From Natrialba magadii ATCC 43099 (lineage in GTDB: Archaea; Halobacteriota; Halobacteria; Halobacteriales; Natrialbaceae), in NCBI RefSeq assembly GCF_000025625.1, contig NC_013922.1:2790001-2854000 (forward strand): a stretch of 64,000 nucleotides of DNA. Reading direction: 5' to 3'. This document shows, piece by piece, positions 51,674 to 60,295 of this stretch. Below the pieces are notes generated by a model, which did not search any database, had not been told where the DNA came from, and worked only from the letters and a program-made list of their open reading frames with translations. Numbering within the stretch: position 1 is the stretch's first letter; each line of letters opens with the position of its first letter. The position numbers and the translations under genes are program-made.

Positions 51674-51801
51674 CGGTAGGCTAGACTACCCTGCTACACA
51701 GGCTGGTCTCGTACCGCCGGCATCGAGACATGCAAACGCTTTTCTATACCACATAGAAGTGTTGAAACAACTAGCAGGGAAGCCCGCGCCGGTCGACAAT
51801 A

Positions 51802-53100
<1,299 letters not shown>

Positions 53101-53251
53101 GGAGTAAACGGGTGGCTTTCGCCTCGCTACCGCTGTAACGAGAAACGAAAAATGGGGAAACGAGACGCCGAGACCACGGTAAGTCACACGCTCTAGTCTG
53201 TGGCGTTCGAACCGACAGTCAAGTATCGGACAGGGCAGGGGACTCGAGTAC

Positions 53252-53830
53252 TCACTCGGATTCGACGGTTTCGGTCGGGGTGTCTGTGCTGGAATCTCTG
53301 TCAGTGTCAGTGTCAGTGTCAGTGTCAGTGTCAGTGTCAGTGTCAGTGTCAGTGCCAGAATCCGTGTCAATCGCAGTGTCTGTGTTAGTGCCAGTACCAG
53401 TACCAGCACCAGTACCAGTCTCTGCAGCGATGTCCGCCTCGTCGTCTGGAAGTGCGCTCGATTTCGGAATCTCGATGCGGAGCGTTCCGGTCTCAGAGAG
53501 GGTTGCGGTGCCGGCGTCCGGGTTAACGACGGCGTCGGGAGGGAGTTCGGCCTCGCCGCCGAGGTGCATCCCGCGGCCGGGGAACCGCATCGAGTACTCC
53601 TCGCGGAAGGGGCGGAAGCGATCGACTTTGATCTTGACGTTGCCGTCGATGTAGCGGACCTGGATGTCGTCAGTCTCCGCACCTGGAACGTCGAAGACGA
53701 CGAGATAGGACGTGTCGTTCTCGAGGACGTCGACGGCCAGGGTGCGGTGGTTCTGGATGCGCCCGCTCGCGCGACCGAGCTGGCGATACAGTACATGTTT
53801 GATCGAGGAGCCGAGGTCGTTTGCAGTCAC
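53252..53830 (-). CDS. Hsp20/alpha-crystallin family protein with Thr-Asp tail
   Basis: A small heat-shock-like chaperone. From the GTG at 53830 the product (192 aa) begins MTANDLGSSIKHVLYRQLG and contains an alpha-crystallin domain: 'LAVDVLENDTSYLVVFDVPGAE', 'VRYIDGNVKIKVDRF', 'MRFPGRGMHLGGEAELPPDA', 'GTLRIEIPKS'. The last ~65 residues are a Gly/Thr/Asp repeat tail coded by hexamers, which replaces the usual short I-x-I tail. The upstream frame to 53881 lacks an ATG within the family region, so GTG is favoured. Confidence 0.86.
   Translation of the reverse strand: MTANDLGSSIKHVLYRQLGRASGRIQNHRTLAVDVLENDTSYLVVFDVPGAETDDIQVRYIDGNVKIKVDRFRPFREEYSMRFPGRGMHLGGEAELPPDAVVNPDAGTATLSETGTLRIEIPKSSALPDDEADIAAETGTGAGTGTGTNTDTAIDTDSGTDTDTDTDTDTDTDTDTDRDSSTDTPTETVESE
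53301..53354. repeat. TCAGTG hexanucleotide tract in the Hsp20 gene
   Basis: About nine tandem TCAGTG units (plus strand), coding Asp-Thr repeats in the C-terminal tail of the Hsp20-like protein. Confidence 0.9.
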
Positions 53831-54073
53831 GGTGTTACCTCCGATACAGGAGTGTGCGATGGAGGGCAGCGATACTGGCACGAGCGACGCGTGCTGAACG
53901 GGAGCGACGGCGGGGAGTGAGCGCGTAGCATGGCCGGGAGTACGGCTACGTGATCCCCGTTCATATTGGTTTTGGTGACGAGTAAATTAACGTCAGACGC
54001 GTCGCCGAGCGCGATGGGGACACGGTATAGCGCCCGGTTACGGCTCGTTGCCGCCGATCACGGTCGTGACCGG

Positions 54074-54232
54074 TCACAACTCGACTGGTTCGAGACAGTC
54101 GGTTCCGCTACAGACGGGACAGGAGAGTTCGGAGACGTCGAATTCGTCCGGCACGTCGTAGGTGTAGTGGTTTTCGAACAGGTCGAGGAAGCAGTCATCG
54201 TCAGTGCAGACGATCTCTTCGGTTGGTGGCAT
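54074..54232 (-). CDS. Small zinc-ribbon-like haloarchaeal protein (52 aa)
   Basis: A short protein MPPTEEIVCTDDDCFLDLFEN followed by 'YDVPDEFDVSELSCPVCSGTDCLEPVEL'. Two Cys pairs (C-x4-C and C-x2-C/C-x4-C) fit a zinc ribbon. I associate it with haloarchaeal DUF7559. Divergent from the radical SAM gene (117 bp between starts). Function unknown. Confidence 0.75.
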   Translation of the reverse strand: MPPTEEIVCTDDDCFLDLFENHYTYDVPDEFDVSELSCPVCSGTDCLEPVEL

Positions 54233-54349
54233 GGGCGACAGTACCGGGACCAGGATCATCAACGCGGCGGTTGCGGCGGTCCGTACACGATGTCCTCGCC
54301 GTCCCGCGCGTTAGTCACCGTTTTGTCGTTCCAGGCGCTATCCGACGCT

Positions 54350-56137
54350 ATGACTGACTCCGGTCCCGGTACCCGCTCTGGCTCCAGTCCCGCCTCCGGG
54401 ACGGAGCGCGGGAGCGAAGGGCTCTCGGTGACGATCGTCGACGGCTACGTCGACGAGCCCGCCCACTTCGGCGTGCCGCCGTATATCTCGACGTATCCGC
54501 GCTACACGGCCGGCGCACTCGTCGACGCTGGCGTTCCACGCGAGCAGATCACCTACCACACGATCGACGGCCTGCGCGACGAGCCAGACCGCTGGCGTGA
54601 CGTCGACGAAGCGGATCTCATGATCTATCTCGGCGGGATGACCGTCCCCGGCAAGTACGTCGGTGGGACACCTGCCGAACCCGACGAAGTTCGCAAACTG
54701 GCGTGGACCGCCAACGGTACGAGCCTGATGGGTGGCCCCGTCAAGTTCGGCGTCGGCGACGAGAACGCCGGCGCGACCGAAACCGAACGGCAGGACCTGG
54801 ACTTCGACTTCGTCGCCAAGGGCGACGTCGAGGCCGCCGTCCACGACTTAGTCGAGAGCGGACTCGAAGGCTTTAACAACCGAATGCGAGACGTGGACGA
54901 GGTCTCCCGGTGGGCCCAACAGGGCGCGTTCGTGGTCGAACAACACCCGAACCATCCCGACTATCTGATCGCCGAACTCGAGACGTCCCGCGGCTGTGCC
55001 TACCGCTGTTCGTTCTGTACCGAACCACTGTACGGCAACCCGACGTTCCGGCCGCCGCCGACGGTCGTCGGTGAGGTCGACGCGCTCGCAGATTACGGTG
55101 TGAAACACTACCGAATCGGTCGCCAGGCCGACATTCTCGCCTACGGCGGCGACGGCGAAGCGCCGAATCCCGACGCCCTTCGACAGCTCTACGGCGGCAT
55201 CCGTGAGGTTGCGCCGGACCTCGAGACGCTCCACCTCGACAACATGAATCCGATCACCATCGTGGAGTGGCCCGAGAAGAGCCGCGAGGGGATCCGGATC
55301 ATCGCCGAGCACAACACGCCCGGCGACACCGCCGCGTTCGGACTCGAGTCCGCCGACCCGCTGGTCCAGGAGGAGAACAACCTGAACGTCACCGCCGAGG
55401 AGTGCTTCGAGGCGGTCAGGATCGTCAACGAAGAGGCGGGCTGGCGACCGGGTGGGCCGGACGATCCGACGGCCGGTTCGTCACAGTCCGACTCGAACGT
55501 CCGTCAGCTCCCGAAACTCCTCCCCGGAATCAACCTCTTACACGGGCTCAAGGGCGAACGCGAGGAAACCTACCAGCACAACCGCGAGTTCCTCCAGCGC
55601 GTCTACGACGAGGGCTACATGCTCCGACGGATCAACATCCGCCAGGTCATGTCCTTCGACGGCACCGACATGTCCGACACCGGCGCGGAAATCGCAAACG
55701 AGCACAAGAAGCTCTTCAAACGCTACAAACGCCAGGTTCGCGAGGAAATCGACAACCCGATGCTCGAACGCGTCGCCCCACCAGGAACCGTGCTCTCTGA
55801 CGTGCATCTCGAGTACCACCAGGACGGCAAGACCTTCGGCCGACAGCTTGGAACCTACCCGTTGCTCGTCGGCATTCCGGGCGAACGAGAACTCGGGCGC
55901 ACGATCGACGTTGCGGTCGTCGACCACGGGTATCGCTCGGTAACGGGTGTTCCGTACCCGCTCGATCTAAACGATGCGTCGATGGACGAACTCACGGCGA
56001 TTCCGGGCGTCGGCGATCGGACGGCGGGCGACATCGTCGTCAACCGCCCTTACGACTCCGTCGCGGCGGCCGACCTCGAGACGACAATCGATCTCGACGA
56101 GTTCGTGACGACAAAGCCGTTCGAGCCCGCGGACTGA
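54350..56137 (+). CDS. Radical SAM protein with N-terminal Rossmann-like and C-terminal helix-hairpin-helix domains
   Basis: A 595-residue protein. Residues ~25-180 look like a B12-binding-type or Rossmann domain ('VTIVDGYVDEPAHFGVPPYIS', 'DLMIYLGGMTVPG'); the radical SAM cluster is C-x3-C-x2-C at Cys216/220/223 ('SRGCAYRCSFCTEP'). The C-terminal 'MDELTAIPGVGDRTAGDIVVNRP' is a helix-hairpin-helix, which often binds nucleic acid. It may modify RNA or a macromolecule. The upstream frame to 53966 is not family-like, so I start at 54350 (MTDSGPGTRS). Confidence 0.87.
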   Translation: MTDSGPGTRSGSSPASGTERGSEGLSVTIVDGYVDEPAHFGVPPYISTYPRYTAGALVDAGVPREQITYHTIDGLRDEPDRWRDVDEADLMIYLGGMTVPGKYVGGTPAEPDEVRKLAWTANGTSLMGGPVKFGVGDENAGATETERQDLDFDFVAKGDVEAAVHDLVESGLEGFNNRMRDVDEVSRWAQQGAFVVEQHPNHPDYLIAELETSRGCAYRCSFCTEPLYGNPTFRPPPTVVGEVDALADYGVKHYRIGRQADILAYGGDGEAPNPDALRQLYGGIREVAPDLETLHLDNMNPITIVEWPEKSREGIRIIAEHNTPGDTAAFGLESADPLVQEENNLNVTAEECFEAVRIVNEEAGWRPGGPDDPTAGSSQSDSNVRQLPKLLPGINLLHGLKGEREETYQHNREFLQRVYDEGYMLRRINIRQVMSFDGTDMSDTGAEIANEHKKLFKRYKRQVREEIDNPMLERVAPPGTVLSDVHLEYHQDGKTFGRQLGTYPLLVGIPGERELGRTIDVAVVDHGYRSVTGVPYPLDLNDASMDELTAIPGVGDRTAGDIVVNRPYDSVAAADLETTIDLDEFVTTKPFEPAD

Positions 56138-56229
56138 CGTGGCCGGTGCCCCCTCGACAGTCTCAAACGACCGGTTGAAACCGACCGTCTGCGGAAAATT
56201 CCCGTTCATGGTCGGTAGTTCTAATACGG

Positions 56230-56694
56230 ATGAGCGTTAGAGGTGGGATTGAGGGTCTACCTGTGGAAATATCTGAAAAGCTCCTGTGTCTGTTCAGTAC
56301 GGAGGTTTCGGCAGAGGAGGACCGATACGTCATCGAGGTACCACGTCAAGAAGTCGAGACCGGCGACATCGATCCCGACGAGATCTATCGCGTCGCACTC
56401 ATTTCCCGCGAAAGTGAGGGTGGCGAGACCGAAGCGTCGACGGCACAGCCACAGCCGCAGGCGCAAGCGCAGACGCAAACGGCTCCGTCGGAGCCACAGC
56501 CACCAGTCGATGTCGGCGAAACGCGCTACGTCGAAATCGAAGACATTGGCAAACAGGGTGATGGGATTGCTCGCGTCGAACGCGGGTACGTCATTATCGT
56601 CCCAGGTGCCGATGTCGGCGAACGCGTCAAGATCGAAGTAACGGAAGTCAAGTCGAACTTCGCCGTCGGCGAAATCATCGAAGAGACGTTCTGA
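56230..56694 (+). CDS. TRAM domain protein
   Basis: A 154-residue RNA-binding-type protein. The N-terminal ~70 residues ('EISEKLLCLFSTEVSAEEDRYVIEVPRQEVETGDI' read in part) are a haloarchaeal conserved module; a Gln/Pro/Ala linker follows (QPQPQAQAQTQTA); residues ~95-152 form a TRAM domain ('RYVEIEDIGKQGDGIARVERGYVIIVPGADVGERVKIEV' in part). Archaeal TRAM proteins bind RNA and may act as RNA chaperones. The family usually starts M/V-E-I-S, so a GTG at 56263 is a real alternative to the ATG at 56230. Confidence 0.88.
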   Translation: MSVRGGIEGLPVEISEKLLCLFSTEVSAEEDRYVIEVPRQEVETGDIDPDEIYRVALISRESEGGETEASTAQPQPQAQAQTQTAPSEPQPPVDVGETRYVEIEDIGKQGDGIARVERGYVIIVPGADVGERVKIEVTEVKSNFAVGEIIEETF

Positions 56695-56967
56695 CTCCCG
56701 TTCGGGAGTCGGCCGGTCTTTGCAGTGTACAACGTGTCACAGCGTCGTGTCGCCCTCCAGCGGCTGTGATTTCGACAGTTCTCTCCGTCGGTTTCGACTG
56801 ACCATGCGCACTCGTTCTGGCCTGCTGGCCGCGCTTTTGTTCGTTGCTCACTGTCTCGATTGTCAGTGAAATGTAAACCACAATACCCACGCTGCTACAC
56901 ACAGATACAACGCCGCCACACAGCCGCTGTACAGACCGGCCTCCGCTCTCAATCGTGAAGCGCGCAC

Positions 56968-57735
56968 CTACCGACTCGGAATCGTTCGCTGATACAGCGC
57001 CGGATCATCGTGATAACAGTCGCCGACGACAACGGCGTCCGCACCTGCCTCGAGTATCTCGGTCGTCTTCGCGGCCGAGTCGATGCCGCCGCCGTAGAGC
57101 AACACCGTCTCGTCGAGGTATCGTGCAGCGGCTTTCACGTCCTCTGGACCGCCGTAGGTGCCCGAGTACTCGACGTAGAAGATCGGAAAGTCATAGAACA
57201 TCTCGGTCGCGAGCGCAGCGCCAGCGACCTGTTCGGACGTGTACGCGGTTTCGACGCCGGAGACGTCCGCTGCAGCCGAGTCGACGTGCTGGACGACGTA
57301 CCCCTCACCGACCAGTTTCGCCGCCAGTTGCTCGACGGCGTCGACGCCCTTGGAGGTGATCAGGTCGCCAACGAGCGGGACGCTGCTCCCAGTAAGTTCG
57401 TCCGGCTTGCGAGCGATTTCGGCGAAGAGATCGAGGTGCTTCCCGACGAAGTTGTCGCGGTTGCCGTTGTAGACAGCGGGAACGGAGAGATAATCGATCA
57501 CGTCGAGCGTGTCCGTTGACACCTGCTCGGCGCTGTAGGGCTCCTGAAAGATCGGCACGTCCGGAGCGAGCCGTGAGATTGACTGAATCGCCTCTAACGA
57601 GTTTGACTCCGTCACGTTGTCCGACCCACCGACGATCACCAGATCGGTGTCCGCGATGACGCTAGCGTCGTCAGGAAAGGGCTTCGCGGGGTCGACCTTC
57701 GTCACGTGCCGGATGTCGGTCCACGGAATGTCCAT
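56968..57735 (-). CDS. Geranylgeranylglyceryl phosphate synthase-like (PcrB family)
   Basis: GGGP synthase makes the first ether bond of archaeal lipids. The 255-residue TIM-barrel protein has 'HVTKVDPAKPFPDDASVIADTDLVIVGGSDNVTE' (in part), 'FYVEYSGTYGGPEDVKAAARYLDETVLLYGGGIDS' (in part) and 'ADAVVVGDCYHDDP', which match the phosphate-binding loops of PcrB/GGGPS. Length and loops fit archaeal GGGPS; the exact prenyl length is not readable. ATG at 57735 (MDIPWTDIRHVTKVDP). Confidence 0.88.
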   Translation of the reverse strand: MDIPWTDIRHVTKVDPAKPFPDDASVIADTDLVIVGGSDNVTESNSLEAIQSISRLAPDVPIFQEPYSAEQVSTDTLDVIDYLSVPAVYNGNRDNFVGKHLDLFAEIARKPDELTGSSVPLVGDLITSKGVDAVEQLAAKLVGEGYVVQHVDSAAADVSGVETAYTSEQVAGAALATEMFYDFPIFYVEYSGTYGGPEDVKAAARYLDETVLLYGGGIDSAAKTTEILEAGADAVVVGDCYHDDPALYQRTIPSR

Positions 57736-57794
57736 ACTGAGCTATTTGACGACGCGTATAAATTTCCCGCTGGTTTTGCGTTACGCCGAGCTGA

Positions 57795-58508
57795 TCAGTC
57801 ATCGACCGGCGTCCCGTCCGGCCGTTTTGCCCCCTCAGAGTCGTGGACGACGACCTCGCCGGAGGCTACTGCCGTGGGTTCGTACGCATCCCGAACGCCG
57901 ATCGCCTCCTCGAGTTCCCGCACGGCGCGCTCCTTGAGCGCCGCTGCGAGGTCCTCGGCGTCCGACCGGGAGATGTCGCGACCGAGTCCCTCACACTCGT
58001 GGGCCCGGACGACACCCTCTTCGTCACCGGTTTCACCGGTTTCACCGGCTTCACGTTGTGCGCCAAGCGCAACGCTGTCGACGACCGCACCCATTGGCTG
58101 GCTAGTGCCGTCGAGCGCAACGCTGAAAGGATACGTCCGACAGATCAGCGGCCGGTCGTCGTGTGCGACACAGGCACCGACGCCGTCGTCGTCCTCCTCG
58201 TAAAAGGCACAGTCGCCACAGCTGTCGGTCTGGAGTGCCCACTCGAAGGTCTCCCCCTCCGGCCCGTCCTCACCGTCGGCGAGTCCGTACGGCATCGGTC
58301 GGGCGACGTCACGCCAGTCTCGCTCCGTCGACTCCTGGAGCTCGCGCACTTCGTCAGGGAACACCGTCGCCGTGTGATCGTCCTCGGCCTCGCCCGTACA
58401 GCACGCGCCACAGCGCGTACACTCGAACCCGATCGACTCGATGGCGTCGGCGAGCGTGTCTACCTTGAGGGCGCGGGCCGTCTCGAGTTCCGACTCCAGT
58501 GATTGCAC
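57795..58508 (-). CDS. YkgJ family Cys-cluster protein
   Basis: A 237-residue protein with the YkgJ/Fe-S oxidoreductase-like metal site 'FECTRCGACCTGE' near residue 30 and further Cys in 'SCGDCAFYEED' and 'GACVAHDDRPLICRTYPFSV'. The family probably binds zinc or Fe-S; its reaction is unknown. The N-terminal helix (MQSLESELETARALKVD) precedes the cluster. C-terminal ~50 residues are acidic. Single gene, 59 bp upstream of (beyond) the GGGPS-like gene start, same strand. Confidence 0.86.
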   Translation of the reverse strand: MQSLESELETARALKVDTLADAIESIGFECTRCGACCTGEAEDDHTATVFPDEVRELQESTERDWRDVARPMPYGLADGEDGPEGETFEWALQTDSCGDCAFYEEDDDGVGACVAHDDRPLICRTYPFSVALDGTSQPMGAVVDSVALGAQREAGETGETGDEEGVVRAHECEGLGRDISRSDAEDLAAALKERAVRELEEAIGVRDAYEPTAVASGEVVVHDSEGAKRPDGTPVDD

Positions 58509-58747
58509 GTGTACGTCTGGTCATACGCGCCGAGCGGGAAAAGCGAGTCGCTCGTGATGGCGGTGGTGTGTCGTTCCCGTCCGCTCGTTGGACGGGCGGC
58601 TGGGTCGAACGCGGGACAGACCGTTACGACCGCCCGTGGCAGATGGAACGTGTATTGTCCAGAAGAGAATCCTTGCAGAGGAGCAGATGACGACTGGGGT
58701 CCCGTTGGCTCCGTGGGGATAAGCGAAGCCAGAGAGGGATTGAAACC

Positions 58748-59647
58748 TCACGCGCGCGTTTTTGCGACCGATCGCTGGATGTGAGTTCGGAGTGCATCTG
58801 TTGCGAGCGATCCGGTGACGTGCCCTTTCTCAAGGATGCCAAGAGTACGTCCTTCGTAGGCCGATCGTTGTGTTTCGAACTCGATTATTCTGTCGTAGCG
58901 AGCAAGCAGCGGGTCGCAGTTGTCCGCATCGTTGCTGGTGAAAGCGTCCGCAAAGTCGAGGGCGGTACGTAATACCGCTGGATTCGTTCGTGCGGAGACG
59001 GCCGTCACGTTCCGATAAATAGACGATACGAACATGTCTCCCAGGTTCGCCCCGGCAAATATCGGGACGTACCGATCGACACCCCCATAATAGGCGCGGT
59101 GGAGATTGACAGCCCAGCCACCGAGGCTGATGCCCGCAGCAAGGATGGCAGGGCAGCCTGTGTCTCGCAATCGGCCGGTCAGTGCCTCGATGAGCGAAGC
59201 TGATGTGGCGAGCATTCCAACGAAGTTTTCGAGGTCGTTCATCGCCCGTATATACTCTCTATTCGAACGATCGTGAAACGGCGCTCGAAGGGCAATCAGG
59301 TTGAGATTGCTGTCGAAGTTCGTCTCGAAGAGTCGCTGAAACGAGTTCGAACTGAACCGCCCAAAGTCAAACGGTTGTTCGCCGCTTCCATGATGATACA
59401 GCAGCGTCGGCGCGTCTCTCCCTCGCCACTGGGAGACGAGATATGCTGCCTGAAATTCTCCAATTGGAGTGGATGCAGAGACGTCCTGAACACCCCCGGT
59501 TCGAATGTTCTCGATATCGATCGTCGTATCACTGACGACGTCACCGATCGGAGCGCTGGAAACCGACTGGGAAAAGAACCTGGAATTCCGCAAGAGTAAC
59601 CCACTCATCGAGATCGTTGCAACGTCGATGAGTTCGTGTCTGTTCAT
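58748..59647 (-). CDS. Alpha/beta hydrolase
   Basis: A 299-residue hydrolase. 'APTLLYHHGSGEQPFDFGRF' provides the HG oxyanion loop, and 'ILAAGISLGGWAVNLHRA' the nucleophile elbow (G-x-S-x-G) with Ser; 'ILEKGHVTGSLATDAL' likely bears the catalytic His. Its codon use is slightly less GC-rich than the neighbouring core genes. The start overlaps the stop of the DUF2892 gene (ATGA), so they form one unit. Substrate unknown. Confidence 0.82.
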   Translation of the reverse strand: MNRHELIDVATISMSGLLLRNSRFFSQSVSSAPIGDVVSDTTIDIENIRTGGVQDVSASTPIGEFQAAYLVSQWRGRDAPTLLYHHGSGEQPFDFGRFSSNSFQRLFETNFDSNLNLIALRAPFHDRSNREYIRAMNDLENFVGMLATSASLIEALTGRLRDTGCPAILAAGISLGGWAVNLHRAYYGGVDRYVPIFAGANLGDMFVSSIYRNVTAVSARTNPAVLRTALDFADAFTSNDADNCDPLLARYDRIIEFETQRSAYEGRTLGILEKGHVTGSLATDALRTHIQRSVAKTRA

Positions 59648-59889
59648 CGGTTCTTGGGGTCACGGTCGTCGTATGTGTTCCGACCGAGTGTGCGATTCGC
59701 TGGACACTTCTCGGCACCGGCTGTTCCCAACAGCACGAATGAAGCAAGGAGGAGGACGACAGCGACGATTCCCTGTGTCGGTTCGCCGAGTGGCTCTCCG
59801 AAGGCGACCGTCACCATCATCGCCCCGACCACGACGAGTCCGAGAGCGATTCGAACCGTTCGGTCCGTTCCGCCAACGTTCTTCTCCAT
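59644..59889 (-). CDS. DUF2892 (YgaP-type membrane) protein
   Basis: An 81-residue protein starting MEKNVGGTDRTVRIALGLVVVG, the classic opening of DUF2892, with two membrane segments (residues ~14-32 and ~40-58) and a Cys in 'AGAEKCPANRTLG' at the conserved C-terminal position. In bacteria this domain is fused to rhodanese (YgaP). Here it is coupled to the alpha/beta hydrolase downstream. The upstream frame to 59961 is not DUF2892-like. Confidence 0.88.
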   Translation of the reverse strand: MEKNVGGTDRTVRIALGLVVVGAMMVTVAFGEPLGEPTQGIVAVVLLLASFVLLGTAGAEKCPANRTLGRNTYDDRDPKNR

Positions 59890-60295
59890 ATCAATCACAC
59901 CGGTCGTTTTCACCGCGGGATAGCAGCCACCAGAGCGTGACGAACATGCCGATGAAAACAACGGTCCCCCTGAAGAAACTTGGTTCGTCGTGTTTTCGAG
60001 TGGTCAGTTGACTGTACCCGAATCGCTGCTCGGCCAGACCTGTCGTCAGTTGTGCGCTCGAACGTGGGCAGCAATTTCATACTCGGTTCGCAACTCGTCA
60101 CGAACGACGGTACGTATACGAGTCAATTCTTCGGCTCCGAGATCAATCCGCTTCCTTGCCCTCCCATCGTAGCTCGGCGAGAAACGATGAGACCAGCACG
60201 ACGCTTGTGAGTGAAGGACTCGGACGGACAAGCCCACGCAACTTCGAGGACACGTCAAATTTTCAACCGGGGCACTGGCATCGCACAGCTGTCGA
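59890..60295. other. Intergenic region with a possible decayed coding fragment
   Basis: 406 bp between the DUF2892 gene and the fusion gene, which are on the same strand. A minus-strand frame at 60058-60190 reads 'YDGRARKRIDLGAEELTRIRTVVRDELRTEYEIAAHVRAHN' (in part), with helical pattern but no start codon, and may be a remnant. Promoter for the DUF2892 pair should lie near 59890-59930. Confidence 0.4.
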
